Positions 36,988 through 46,136 of a stretch of DNA of 64,000 bases are shown here, piece by piece. The stretch's first letter is position 1; each line of letters begins with the position of its first letter. The notes under the pieces were generated by a model. That model was not told where the DNA came from. It searched no databases and worked only from the letters and a program-made list of their open reading frames with translations. The translations under genes were made by a program, and so were the position numbers. The DNA is from DATAUK01 sp036268295 (GTDB lineage: Bacteria > Actinomycetota > Actinomycetes > JAFAQI01), in the NCBI GenBank assembly GCA_036268295.1, contig DATAUK010000014.1, forward strand, positions 8,420 through 72,419. Reading direction: 5' to 3'.

Positions 36988-39099
36988 ATGGCAGACGGGA
37001 CCGCGACGACGTCGACGCTGATTGTCGTGCCCGCTACGCAGAGCATGGTGGCGTTGCTCGGCTCGAGCGACGAGTTGCTCCGGCTCATCGAGCGATCTTT
37101 CAGCTGCGACATCCATGTGCGCGGCAACGAGATCACGCTGGCCGGTGACCCGATCGAGGTCGCGGTCGCGGCGCGGCTGTTCGCCGAGTTGTTGACCCTG
37201 CTCGAGCGCGGCGAATTCCTGACGCCTGACGCCGTACAACGGTCGATCAAGATGTTGCGCGAGTCCTCCGACCAGCGCCCGGCTGATGTCCTCAGTCTCA
37301 ACATCGTCTCCAGCCGCGGCCGCACGATCCGCCCGAAGACGTTGAACCAGAAGCGCTACGTCGACGCCATCGACGCCCACACGATCATCTTCGGGATCGG
37401 TCCGGCCGGCACCGGCAAGACCTATCTCGCGATGGCGAAGGCGGTCCAGGCGCTGCAGTCCAAGCAGGTCAACCGGATCATCCTGACCCGACCGGCGGTG
37501 GAAGCCGGCGAGCGGCTCGGCTTCCTGCCAGGAACCTTGAACGAGAAGATCGATCCCTATCTCCGGCCGCTCTATGACGCGCTGCACGACATGGTCGATC
37601 CGGAGTCGATCCCGCGGCTGATGGCGGCCGGAGTGATCGAGGTTGCCCCGCTCGCGTACATGCGTGGCCGCGCGATGCCGATCGATATGCCGGTCCTCAC
37701 ACCGACCGGATATCTGCCGATCGGCCAACTGCAGGTCGGCGATCTCGTCGTTGGATCCAGCGGCCTGCCGACACCAGTGATCGGGGTGTATCCGCAGGGA
37801 TGCAAGGAGGTCTTTCGGGTCAAGACGCAAGATGGTGCGTCGGTCCTCGCCTGTGGTGATCACTTGTGGCAGGTCAGCACACGTCACGATCACAACGACG
37901 GCGAGGTCGGCCGGGTGGTTCGCACTCGCGACATGATCGGTCGGCTCCGCCACGGTCACGATCGCAACTTCGAGCTTCCGCTCGTCAATCCGGTCGAGTT
38001 CGAGCCGCGAGAGATCCCGCTCGATCCCTACGCGCTAGGGCTTTTGCTCGGCGACGGCTGCATAACGTCGTCGTCGACGCCGAGCTTTAGCAGTCGCGAC
38101 CCCGAGCTTGCCGAGGCGCTCGAGGCAGCCATGCCAGGCACCGAGGTTCGGCTGAGAGGCCGCGGCATCGACTACTCGATCCGCAGCCTCGAACCGCGGA
38201 CGGGAAATGTTCGAACCACGCACCCTGTGACCGCCGCCAGACGCGCGCTCGGTCTGGCCCGGACACGATCGGCGACCAAGTCCGTTCCGCAGGACTACTT
38301 GTTCAACAGCGCTCACGTCCGGCTCGCGGTGTTGCAAGGTCTCCTCGACACCGACGGTGGCCCGGTGACCCAGCAGGATCGAAGCTGCGGTGTCCAATAC
38401 ACGACCTGCTCAGAGCAGCTTCGCGATGATGTGGTCTTCCTGGTCCAATCCCTCGGCGGTGTCGCGTATCCGCGGCTCCGTCCGGCTGTCGGACGCAAGC
38501 CCGGTGGCACCCGGGAGCGTCCTGCCTTCCATCCTCCCGACGCTCACGTGCTGGACATTCGGCTGCCGACCGGCCTGCCGCCGTTCCGGCTGCGTCGAAA
38601 ACTCGACCGCTACGACACCGTTGGCGGCGGTCGTCCGACGCGAATGATCGACGAGATCACGCCGGCGGGTGAAGCCGAATGCGTGTGCATTGCGGTCGCT
38701 GCCGCCGACTCGCTCTATGTGACCCGCGATTTCATCGTCACCCACAACACCTTGAACGATTCGTTCATTGTGCTCGACGAGGCGCAGAACACCAGTGCCG
38801 AACAGATGAAAATGTTCCTCACCCGACTCGGTTTCGGCTCCAAGATGGTCGTCACCGGCGACGTCACGCAGGTAGATCTGCCGGCCGGCACTCGTAGCGG
38901 TCTGCGGATCGTGCAGGGCATTCTCGAGGGCATCAACGACGTGATGTTCTGCCGGCTGACATCGCAGGACGTCGTGCGACACAAGCTGGTCAGCGACATC
39001 GTCGACGCCTACGCGAAGTTCGACGCCGAGACTGCGTCAGCCGAGTCCACGACGCGTGGCCAGCAGGGCCCGCGTCGCCAGTCGCGCACCGGTCACTGA
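36988..39099 (+). CDS. phoH: PhoH family ATPase interrupted by an intein
   Basis: The precursor is 703 residues; removing the intein leaves a 344-residue PhoH. The N-extein has the KH-like beginning (LLGSSDELLRLIERSF), the P-loop GIGPAGTGKTYLAMAKAV and TRPAVEAGERLGFLPG. The C-extein has the Walker B segment TLNDSFIVLDEAQNTSAEQM and VTGDVTQVDLPAG. The break falls between MRGR and TLND, immediately before Walker B, so the unspliced protein cannot hydrolyse ATP normally. PhoH is a cytoplasmic ATPase linked to RNA metabolism, and its usual partner ybeY follows. The ATG at 36988 is used; a GTG 6 bases upstream is possible. Confidence 0.95.
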   Translation: MADGTATTSTLIVVPATQSMVALLGSSDELLRLIERSFSCDIHVRGNEITLAGDPIEVAVAARLFAELLTLLERGEFLTPDAVQRSIKMLRESSDQRPADVLSLNIVSSRGRTIRPKTLNQKRYVDAIDAHTIIFGIGPAGTGKTYLAMAKAVQALQSKQVNRIILTRPAVEAGERLGFLPGTLNEKIDPYLRPLYDALHDMVDPESIPRLMAAGVIEVAPLAYMRGRAMPIDMPVLTPTGYLPIGQLQVGDLVVGSSGLPTPVIGVYPQGCKEVFRVKTQDGASVLACGDHLWQVSTRHDHNDGEVGRVVRTRDMIGRLRHGHDRNFELPLVNPVEFEPREIPLDPYALGLLLGDGCITSSSTPSFSSRDPELAEALEAAMPGTEVRLRGRGIDYSIRSLEPRTGNVRTTHPVTAARRALGLARTRSATKSVPQDYLFNSAHVRLAVLQGLLDTDGGPVTQQDRSCGVQYTTCSEQLRDDVVFLVQSLGGVAYPRLRPAVGRKPGGTRERPAFHPPDAHVLDIRLPTGLPPFRLRRKLDRYDTVGGGRPTRMIDEITPAGEAECVCIAVAAADSLYVTRDFIVTHNTLNDSFIVLDEAQNTSAEQMKMFLTRLGFGSKMVVTGDVTQVDLPAGTRSGLRIVQGILEGINDVMFCRLTSQDVVRHKLVSDIVDAYAKFDAETASAESTTRGQQGPRRQSRTGH
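37672..38748 (+). mobile_element. Class 3-type intein with LAGLIDADG endonuclease in PhoH
   Basis: The 359-residue insertion begins AMPIDMPVLTPTGYLPIGQL (block A, with Ala in place of Cys/Ser at position 1), then has block B ACGDHLWQVST with Trp after the His. Endonuclease motifs follow: block C LGLLLGDGCI and block E LQGLLDTDGG. Block F is ECVCIAVAAADSLYVTRDFI with Cys, and block G is VTHN, followed by Thr as the first C-extein residue. Ala at position 1 with Trp in block B, Cys in block F and Thr at +1 is the class 3 (WCT) signature, in which the block F Cys starts splicing. The endonuclease would drive homing into intein-free phoH. Confidence 0.92.
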
Positions 39100-39135
39100 C
39101 CGGCGATCCCGCGCCTTCACCATGAGTAGCCGGCC

Positions 39136-39603
39136 ATGAGTATCGAGATCGCCAACGAGTCAGGCTCGAGCGTCGACGTTCAGGACCTCGAGCGATTGGC
39201 GCGCTACGTCCTCGACGAGCTCGGTGTGCACCCGCTCGTCGAGCTCGCTATCCGCCTCGTTGATGTCGGGTCGATGACCGCGTTGCACGTCCACTTCATG
39301 GACGAGCCGGGTCCGACGGATGTGCTCGCGTTCCCGATGGATGAGCTGCATGACCAACGCGATGACGTTGAGAGCCCGGATGCGCCACCGACCCTGCTCG
39401 GTGACGTCGTACTGTGCCCGGTGGTGGCGGCCGAGCAGGCCGAGCAGGCGGGTCATTCAACCGAAGCCGAGTTGCACCTGCTGTGCACCCACGGCATCCT
39501 GCACCTGCTCGGATATGACCACGGTGATGCGGCCGAGGAGCGCGAGATGTTCGGCGAACAGGCCCGGCTGCTGGCGGGCTGGGCGGAGAAGAATCGGTCG
39601 TGA
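39136..39603 (+). CDS. ybeY: Endoribonuclease YbeY
   Basis: The 155-residue metalloenzyme has the UPF0054 zinc motif HGILHLLGYDHGDAAEER near the C-terminus, with three His ligands, and the upstream GPTDVLAFPMDE block. YbeY acts in 16S rRNA 3'-end maturation and ribosome quality control, often with PhoH-family proteins and Era, which are encoded nearby. The ATG start follows phoH by 36 bases. The end overlaps the CorC gene by 4 bases (GTGA). Confidence 0.96.
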   Translation: MSIEIANESGSSVDVQDLERLARYVLDELGVHPLVELAIRLVDVGSMTALHVHFMDEPGPTDVLAFPMDELHDQRDDVESPDAPPTLLGDVVLCPVVAAEQAEQAGHSTEAELHLLCTHGILHLLGYDHGDAAEEREMFGEQARLLAGWAEKNRS

Positions 39604-40892
39604 CCGCAGCCGAGGTATGGGCGCTGGTTCTGGCGGCCGCGCTCGTCGGCGTCTCGGCGCTGCTCGGTGCGAGTGAGACGGCGCTGGCGCACGTCTCGAG
39701 ACTGCGGGTCGAGGAGCTCGTCCGCGAGAAGCGTCGCGGCGCCGGCCGGCTCGCGAAGGTGGTCGGCGATGCGGCGCAGCAGCTCAACGTCGTCCTGCTG
39801 GCACGCACCGTTGCCGAGATGCTTGCCACGACCCTGGTGGCGGTGGTGTGTGAGCGGCGGCTGCCCGCGTCGTGGGAGGCGGTCCTCATCGCCGGCGTCG
39901 GGATGGCGCTGGTTCACTACGTCGTCGTCGGAGTCGGCGCGCGGACCCTCGGGCGGCGCCACCCCGACCGGGTCGCGTTAGCCACGGCCGGTCTGGTGCT
40001 GTGGCTCAGCCGCGTCTTGGGACCGCTGCCACGGGTCCTGATCGGCCTCGGAAGCGCGCTCATCCCCGGCCACGTCGCCCGCGATGCCGGCTTCACCTCC
40101 GAGGCCGAGCTGCGTGATCTCGTCGACCTGGCTGAGGAGCGGAAGGTTATCGAGAGCGGCGAGCGCGAGATGATCCACTCGGTTTTCGAGCTAGGTGAGA
40201 CGCTCGCTCGCGAGGTCATGGTCCCGCGCACCGACATGGTCTGGATCGAGCAAGGGAAGTCGGTTCGCCAAGCCCTCTCGCTGGCGTTGCGCAGCGGGTT
40301 CTCCCGGATCCCGGTGATCGGCGCCAACGAGGACGACGTTGTTGGCGTCGCCTACATCAAGGACCTGGCACGAACCGCGTACGACGCCGACGGTCAGTCC
40401 AGCGAACGAGTCACCGAGGTGATGCGCCCGGCGTACTTCATCCCGGAGTCGAAGCCGGTCGATGAGCTGCTGCGCGACATGCAGGCCAAGCAGGTTCACG
40501 TCGCGATCGTCATCGATGAGTACGGCGGCACCGCTGGTCTCGTGACCATTGAGGACATCCTTGAGGAGATCGTTGGGGAGATCGCCGACGAGTACGACCG
40601 CGAGGATCCGCGGGTCGAGCGGCTCGCCGACGGCCGGGTCCGCGTCAACGTCCGGCTGCCGGTCGACGACATCGAGGAGATGTTCGACGTGGAGTTCGAC
40701 CTCGAGGACGTCGAGACAGTCGGCGGTCTGCTCGCTGCCGAGCTGGGGCGGGTGCCGATCCCGGGTGCGTCAGTTACGGCGCAGGGGCTGACGTTTTTCG
40801 CCGAGGGTGCGAAGGGGCGCCGCAAGCAGGTCGGAACCGTGCTGATCACGCGCGCCGGCGCCGACACTGCATCAACCGCCGACTCGTCGTAG
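39600..40892 (+). CDS. CNNM/CBS-domain membrane protein (CorC/HlyC family)
   Basis: The 430-residue protein has a CNNM transmembrane domain (about 1-165, four hydrophobic segments), a CBS pair (about 205-320: VMVPRTDMVWIEQGKSVRQA, VIDEYGGTAGLVTIEDILEE) and a C-terminal CorC_HlyC domain (about 335-415). Such proteins take part in magnesium or cobalt homeostasis, with nucleotide binding at the CBS pair. The GTG start overlaps the ybeY stop, and the ybeY-corC-era order is standard for the phylum. A 128-bp gap without recognised genes follows. Confidence 0.92.
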   Translation: MTAAEVWALVLAAALVGVSALLGASETALAHVSRLRVEELVREKRRGAGRLAKVVGDAAQQLNVVLLARTVAEMLATTLVAVVCERRLPASWEAVLIAGVGMALVHYVVVGVGARTLGRRHPDRVALATAGLVLWLSRVLGPLPRVLIGLGSALIPGHVARDAGFTSEAELRDLVDLAEERKVIESGEREMIHSVFELGETLAREVMVPRTDMVWIEQGKSVRQALSLALRSGFSRIPVIGANEDDVVGVAYIKDLARTAYDADGQSSERVTEVMRPAYFIPESKPVDELLRDMQAKQVHVAIVIDEYGGTAGLVTIEDILEEIVGEIADEYDREDPRVERLADGRVRVNVRLPVDDIEEMFDVEFDLEDVETVGGLLAAELGRVPIPGASVTAQGLTFFAEGAKGRRKQVGTVLITRAGADTASTADSS

Positions 40893-41020
40893 CCGTTCGT
40901 CGAAGAGCCGTAGATCGCCGCGGATCCCGGCGCCAGTGTTCTCTATGCGCTGAATCATGGCGTCGGACTTTGCTTCCATCGCGTCGCCCACGGCCGCGCG
41001 CTCTGGACGGTGTCAATGTC

Positions 41021-41758
41021 ATGCTGCCGCACGTGGATAGTGGGGTTCCGGCAATCGCGCCACCGCTGGCCGGCCGCGCGCTGTTCGATCAACGCTGGAC
41101 CGATCTCGCCTTTCTCCACTGGCCGGTCGATCCCGAGCTTGTCGCGCCGTTCATGCCGGCCGGCGTGGACCCGGACGTCGTCGACGGTGTGACCTACGTC
41201 GGGCTGATCCCGTTCCATATGCGAGGCGCCGGTCCCGGTCGCGATCATCCGACGCGCTATCTGGGCGACTTCCTCGAAACCAACGTCCGGCTCTACAGCG
41301 TTGACGCGGCCGGTAACCACGGCGTTGTCTTCCGAAGCCTCGAGGCGAGCCGCCTGATGACGGTGCTGGCGGCGCGCTGGGGCTACCGGCTGCCCTACGT
41401 CTGGTCGCAGATGACGGTGCGTCGAGACCACGACATCTGGACCTGGTCGAGCCGACGACGCTGGCCCAACCGCGGGCTGATGACCCACATTGCGATCCGG
41501 GTCGGCCCGCCCGTCGAGACACCGACCGCGCTCGATGTCTGGCTGACCGCTCGCTGGGGTTTGCATCATCGCGCCGCCGGGCGGACTGTGTGGACACCGA
41601 ACGAGCATGAGGCTTGGCCGTTGCAGGAAGCGGAGCTGCTCGCGCTCTCCGATCAGTTGGTGGGTGCCGCCGGGCTGGCGGTCAGTGGCCTGCCGTCGGT
41701 GCCGGTGCGGTTCTCGACCGGCGTGCACACGGTCTTCGGCTGGCCGCGCAGGATCTAG
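41021..41758 (+). CDS. DUF2071 (YqjF-like) protein
   Basis: The 245-residue protein matches DUF2071: an early WTDLAFLHWPVDPELVAPFM, then GVTYVGLIPFHMRG, FLETNVRLYSVDAAGNHGVV and FRSLEASRL, and a late HTVFGWP. The family has an acetoacetate decarboxylase-like beta cone, but no catalytic Lys is obvious; its function is unknown. The ATG at 41021 is preferred to the GTG at 40970 because similarity begins with APPLAGRALFDQRW. The next gene starts 17 bases after its stop. Confidence 0.8.
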   Translation: MLPHVDSGVPAIAPPLAGRALFDQRWTDLAFLHWPVDPELVAPFMPAGVDPDVVDGVTYVGLIPFHMRGAGPGRDHPTRYLGDFLETNVRLYSVDAAGNHGVVFRSLEASRLMTVLAARWGYRLPYVWSQMTVRRDHDIWTWSSRRRWPNRGLMTHIAIRVGPPVETPTALDVWLTARWGLHHRAAGRTVWTPNEHEAWPLQEAELLALSDQLVGAAGLAVSGLPSVPVRFSTGVHTVFGWPRRI

Positions 41759-41775
41759 TCCGTAACCTGTCCACT

Positions 41776-42063
41776 GTGGATCCCGAAGACGAGAAGCTCG
41801 TGACATTGGCGCGCTCGGCACGCGCCCGCACCGGCGGTGCCGAAGGTGCTGCCGTCAGAGACGAGATCGGCCGCACCTACGTCGCCGCAACCGTTTCGCT
41901 GCCTTCGTTGTCGCTGACCGCCTTGCAAGCGGCGGTTGCGGCCGCGGCGTCGAGTGGTGCGACCGCGCTCGAGGCGGCCGTCGTCGTCACGACCGAGGAC
42001 GAGGTCGACCAGGCTGCGCTCGACGGGCTGGGTACGCCGACTGTTCACGTGGTCGCGTCATGA
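41776..42063 (+). CDS. Cytidine deaminase-fold protein lacking catalytic residues
   Basis: The 95-residue product has the cytidine deaminase N-terminal pattern (LVTLARSARARTGGAEGAAV, TYVAATVSLPSLSLTALQAA). Where active enzymes have the zinc His/Cys-Ala-Glu motif it reads LTALQAAVA, and no PCXXC follows. It is therefore probably not a deaminase. Similar short proteins occur before era in actinobacteria and are annotated as cytidine deaminase. The GTG start is used; its stop overlaps the next ATG. Confidence 0.72.
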   Translation: MDPEDEKLVTLARSARARTGGAEGAAVRDEIGRTYVAATVSLPSLSLTALQAAVAAAASSGATALEAAVVVTTEDEVDQAALDGLGTPTVHVVAS

Positions 42064-42572
42064 CCGGCCTGCGACGGGTTGAGGTCGGCGATATCGAGCT
42101 GCTCGAGAGTCAGGACCGTGACTCGGATGTCGCTGGCGAGCAGTCGTGGTTCGGCTTCAAGGATCCCGGCCGGGTGCGGCGCAGGATCGAGGCCGGCGAG
42201 ACCTTGACCGCGGATCGCGGTGTACTCGCAGTCATCAACGATGACGGCGAGGTAGTTGGCGACCTGTCGTGGCTGAAGGTGTTCAACGGCCCGCCGCCCA
42301 ACGGTGACTGCTGGAACATGGGGATCTGGATTGTCCCTGATCACCGCGGCGAGGGTCACGGCAGCGCGGCGCAACGACTCGGTGCGGCGTACCTGTTCGA
42401 GCACACCACTTTTGAGCGGGTCGAAGCATCGACCGAGACCGACAACGTTGCCGAGCAGCGGGCGCTTGAGCGCGCCGGTTTCACCCGCGAAGGAGTGCTG
42501 CGCCGTGCCTGCTTCCGCAGCGGTGCCTGGCGGGACATGGTCGTGTTCAGCAAGCTGCGCGGCGAGCCGTGA
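42060..42572 (+). CDS. GNAT N-acetyltransferase (RimJ/RimL-like)
   Basis: The 170-residue protein has the GNAT acetyl-CoA site: NMGIWIVPDHRGEGHGSAAQ covers strand 4 and the Q/R-X-X-G-X-A-type loop, followed by VEASTETDNVAEQRALERAG and FTREGVLRRACFR. This pattern is characteristic of the RimJ/RimL group, which acetylates protein N-termini or small amines; the substrate is unknown. The ATG overlaps the preceding stop (ATGA), and era begins 23 bases after its end, so the genes are probably co-transcribed. Confidence 0.88.
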   Translation: MTGLRRVEVGDIELLESQDRDSDVAGEQSWFGFKDPGRVRRRIEAGETLTADRGVLAVINDDGEVVGDLSWLKVFNGPPPNGDCWNMGIWIVPDHRGEGHGSAAQRLGAAYLFEHTTFERVEASTETDNVAEQRALERAGFTREGVLRRACFRSGAWRDMVVFSKLRGEP

Positions 42573-42594
42573 CCGCGCCGTCCGTGATAGCGCG

Positions 42595-43488
42595 GTGACG
42601 TTCCACTCCGGCTTTGCCTGCCTGCTCGGCCGGCCCAACACCGGGAAGTCGACGCTGACCAACGCCCTGGTCGGCACCAAGGTCGCGATCATGAGTGATC
42701 GGCCGCAGACCACCCGCCACGCGATCCGCGGGATCGTCCATCGGCCGGACGCCCAACTGGTGCTCGTCGACACCCCGGGCTTCCATCGTCCCCGGACCTT
42801 GTTGGGGCAGCGGCTCAATGATCTCGTGCTGAGCACCATCAGCGAAGTCGATGTCGTCGTGCTCTGTGTGCCGGCAGATCAGAAGGTTGGCCCGGGCGAC
42901 CGGTTCATCGCCGAGCAGCTGGCCCGGGTCGCAGCCACTACGCCAGTAGTCGCCGTTGTGACGAAGACCGATCTGACCAGCCGTGACGTGGTTGGCGAGC
43001 GGCTGCTCGAAGTCAGTCGGCTCGGCGACTGGGCCGAGCTGGTGCCGGTCAGCGCCGTCGATGGTTACCAGGTCGAGCTGCTCAAGGACCTGCTGCTCGA
43101 TCGGCTGCCCGAGGGTCCGCCGCTGTATCCGGACGGCGATCTCACCGACTCACCCGAGCAGCAGATGGCTGCCGAGCTGATCCGGGAGGCGGCGCTGAAG
43201 GGCGTGCGCGACGAGCTGCCGCACTCGATCGCGGTCGTCGTCGAGGAGATGGTTGCGCGCGCGGGTCGTGAGGATCTGCTGGACATCAGCGCGGTGATGT
43301 ACGTCGAACGCGACAGCCAGAAGGGCATTGTGATCGGTGTCGGCGGCCAGCGGCTGCGCGAGGTCGGCACCAACGCCCGTAAGCAGATCGAGGCACTGCT
43401 CGGCAGCCGGGTCTATCTGGACCTGCGGGTCAAGGTCGCCAAGGACTGGCAACGCGACCCGAAACAGCTGCGAAAGCTGGGCTTCTAG
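42595..43488 (+). CDS. era: GTPase Era
   Basis: The 297-residue protein has G1 GRPNTGKST, the switch region PQTTRH, G3 DTPGFH, G4 TKTD and SAVD, and a C-terminal KH domain with GVGGQRLREVGTNARKQIEA. Era binds the 3' end of 16S rRNA and monitors 30S assembly, in line with ybeY in the same cluster. The GTG at 42595 gives the usual short N-terminus TFHSGFACLLGRPN. It converges on the protease gene with a 15-bp gap. Confidence 0.96.
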   Translation: MTFHSGFACLLGRPNTGKSTLTNALVGTKVAIMSDRPQTTRHAIRGIVHRPDAQLVLVDTPGFHRPRTLLGQRLNDLVLSTISEVDVVVLCVPADQKVGPGDRFIAEQLARVAATTPVVAVVTKTDLTSRDVVGERLLEVSRLGDWAELVPVSAVDGYQVELLKDLLLDRLPEGPPLYPDGDLTDSPEQQMAAELIREAALKGVRDELPHSIAVVVEEMVARAGREDLLDISAVMYVERDSQKGIVIGVGGQRLREVGTNARKQIEALLGSRVYLDLRVKVAKDWQRDPKQLRKLGF

Positions 43489-43503
43489 GCCCGATACAAG
43501 TTT

Positions 43504-46041
43504 CTAGCGGTTGGCGTAGAACGCGTCGACGTCGACGATCCGCGCCGTCGCCGACCGGTTCTTCTTGCCGAGGTAGCGGAAGGTGAAGGTACGTCGCTTC
43601 GGTGTCGCGCTGCGCGCGACGAAGAAGCGCAGCCGCTTGTGTTTGGCCGACGATGAGTAAAGGTCGTACGACCCGAGCTTGGTTGCGCCGCGGTAGATCC
43701 CGAGCTTCCCGTACTCCGGTCCGGTGCGGACCCGCAGCGAGTACGACCGGCCCTTCGCGGACGCCTTCGCGAACGATCCAACGGCAGCGGTCGTCGCGTG
43801 CGAGCCGGCGTAGTCCCGCCGATCCCGCACCGTGTTCCAGCTGCCGTGGAAGCTGAAGCTGGCGTCGTCGTACGGGACGGTGAGGTGGCTGGTGCCGGTG
43901 GCCGACTTCTGACCGGCCAGGTCGCGGTTGACGACGGTGATGACGTAGTTGCCGCCGGGTGTGGCGCGGAAAAGATGCGAGCCACGGGCGGGCGCCGAGC
44001 GTCGCTGATAGATCGGTTTGCGGGTGCCCTTGCGGGTGATAGTCACTTCCGCGGCAGCCGGCGCGCTGCCGCGCGTGGCGTTCTGATGAGCGCCCCAGGT
44101 CACCTTCACCCGGGTCGGGTGGCGGGCGCTGTCCGGACTGGCCAGATCGATCCTGACCTTGGCGGTCGGCGCGGCGGGCCGGAGGATGAACGGCGCGAGC
44201 TTGGGCCACAGCGCCGCACCCAGCCCGGTGACGGTGTCGTAACCGGGCCGCGCGTTGACCGGAAGCTCGACGGCCTGATGCTTGGCGGCTCGCGCATCGA
44301 CGTCCTTCTGTGCGCCGTTGCTTCCTTTGGTGATGTCACGGAAGGCACCGTTGTGGGCGGAGTACGCCGAGTAGAGCGCGCCGTGGATGTCGCCGACGCC
44401 GGCGGTCGCGCCATGTGCGCCGAGCATGTCAGTGAACAGCGCGGCCGCTTCGGGCGAGGCCAGACTGGTGCCGCCGATCTGGAACGTCTTCGGCTTGCAG
44501 GTCGGGAGGAGCGGACCGGTCGCGCAGGAGGAGTCATCGGTTGGATCGGTGGTGAGGACGCCGAAACCGGTGTCCGGATCGCCGTCGTCGGCAATGTCAG
44601 GCACCAGCCGATGGGACTGTACGCCGAGGTTCCCGGACTTGTGCGTCGAAGTGGTGAACGTCTGGCGTCCGATCCCGGCTGCCTGATAGCCGGGCTGCTT
44701 GAACAGCGTGGACTCGCCGCCACCGGAACCGCCGGTGTCGGCGGCGCTGGAACCTTGGCAGATCCGCGGTGAGCTGCAGGACCAGCCGACCTCGTTCCAG
44801 TTCTTGCCGGTGTTGGCCGCCTTGGCGCCCGCCGGCTTGAGGCGGGTGCCACCGACGCCGACCACCTCGGGCGAGGACGCCGGGTAGTCGACCGCGACCT
44901 TGGTTGAGGTGGCCGTGTCGCCGCAGTCGTAGATGCCGTCGTCGCCGGACGCGGCGAACACCGTCACTCCCGCTGCGGTCAGCGACTTCATGATGTTCTC
45001 GATCGCCTTGACGGTGTCGTGGGGGAACGCGAACGCGTCGCTGAACTCGCTTTCGCAGGTGCCCCACGAGGTCGAGAGCGCGACGATCTTCGGGTCGCCG
45101 CCGCCGACGTCGCCGGTTCCTTGAGTGACATCGGCGAGAACCTGGCTCAGCGCGTCGGCGTACCCCGCCTTGCTGGCGTTGGTGTCGAAGTAGGCCCGTT
45201 GGTTGGCGGTCGGGTCGGTCGAGAGCAGAGTTTCCTGGTCGAGATCGACCTCCTCGTCGGCCTCTCGCTCTGCGGTGCTCGCCGGCGGGACGGTGAGTTT
45301 GTCGACCGGGATCTGGGTGTACTGCCCACTGAGGACCGGGTCCGGCAGGCCGACCGAGGCGGCGTACTTCGAGAGGTCCTGCTCGTTCCAGCCGGCGAAC
45401 TGCAGGGTCGCGATCGTCAGTGCACCATTGGCGTCCTGGCCGGTGCTCGGCGCGACCTTCGGCGCGGTGTAAGCATTGCGAAAGTCAGTGCCGTTCCGGC
45501 AGCCGACGCAGGTCGCGAGCGGTTTGAAGATCTTCGGACCGCCGCTCGTTTCGAGCACCGCAGCGGTGACGGAGGAGATGCTGGCCGGCACCCGGGGCAA
45601 CGCGCCGGCGGCTCGGGCGCGCTGGAGCGGGGTCGCGTCGCTCGGCAGTTTCGGTCGCGGGCCGAACGCGGCGGTCACCGCCGGCTGCGGTGCAGCGGCG
45701 TCGATCGTCCATGCCGTCTCGTGGGTGACTGTGAAGCCGCGGTTGCGCAGCGTGGCCACGACGCTGCGACGGGCGGCTGCAGTCGGCAGCAGTCGGGACA
45801 GCGCGGCGACCCGCTGAGCGTGGTCGAGATCGGTCGCGGCCGACAGCCGGTCGAGCCCGGCCTGGTCGGGTGCCTTGAGCAGGATCGTCACCGCTGAGGT
45901 GGCCGGGCCGGTCCCGGCGGCGGGTGTCAACGGCGGCCTGACGGCTGCGCCGGCCGGCGCGGTGGCAACGAGGCTGCCGAGTGTCAGCGCAGCGGCGGCA
46001 AGGGTGGAGACGAGGCGAAACCTGTGTGGGGCAGCAGGCAT
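43504..46041 (-). CDS. Secreted serine-carboxyl (sedolisin, S53) protease
   Basis: The 845-residue precursor has a signal peptide (about 1-32), a pro-kumamolisin prodomain (about 45-145: DRLSAATDLDHAQRVAALSR, FTVTHETAWTIDA) and the S53 catalytic domain (about 180-640). Catalytic candidates are Glu and Asp in EEVDLDQE, the oxyanion Asp in ASGDDGIYDCG and the nucleophile Ser in GGTSLASPEAAAL. A calcium-site-like RDITKGSNG ... GYDTVTGLG region follows. The remaining 200 residues are Ig/PPC-like beta domains, perhaps for surface attachment. Sedolisins digest proteins outside the cell, often at low pH. The gene is divergent from recO. Confidence 0.88.
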   Translation of the reverse strand: MPAAPHRFRLVSTLAAAALTLGSLVATAPAGAAVRPPLTPAAGTGPATSAVTILLKAPDQAGLDRLSAATDLDHAQRVAALSRLLPTAAARRSVVATLRNRGFTVTHETAWTIDAAAPQPAVTAAFGPRPKLPSDATPLQRARAAGALPRVPASISSVTAAVLETSGGPKIFKPLATCVGCRNGTDFRNAYTAPKVAPSTGQDANGALTIATLQFAGWNEQDLSKYAASVGLPDPVLSGQYTQIPVDKLTVPPASTAEREADEEVDLDQETLLSTDPTANQRAYFDTNASKAGYADALSQVLADVTQGTGDVGGGDPKIVALSTSWGTCESEFSDAFAFPHDTVKAIENIMKSLTAAGVTVFAASGDDGIYDCGDTATSTKVAVDYPASSPEVVGVGGTRLKPAGAKAANTGKNWNEVGWSCSSPRICQGSSAADTGGSGGGESTLFKQPGYQAAGIGRQTFTTSTHKSGNLGVQSHRLVPDIADDGDPDTGFGVLTTDPTDDSSCATGPLLPTCKPKTFQIGGTSLASPEAAALFTDMLGAHGATAGVGDIHGALYSAYSAHNGAFRDITKGSNGAQKDVDARAAKHQAVELPVNARPGYDTVTGLGAALWPKLAPFILRPAAPTAKVRIDLASPDSARHPTRVKVTWGAHQNATRGSAPAAAEVTITRKGTRKPIYQRRSAPARGSHLFRATPGGNYVITVVNRDLAGQKSATGTSHLTVPYDDASFSFHGSWNTVRDRRDYAGSHATTAAVGSFAKASAKGRSYSLRVRTGPEYGKLGIYRGATKLGSYDLYSSSAKHKRLRFFVARSATPKRRTFTFRYLGKKNRSATARIVDVDAFYANR

Positions 46042-46136
46042 GAAGTCGCTTTCGATGTATTGCGGGGAACCAAATAACCGTACCTGTCGCAGTGGCGGAC
46101 CCTCGGAAGGCGCCAGCGCGAGAGAGAATGCGCACT

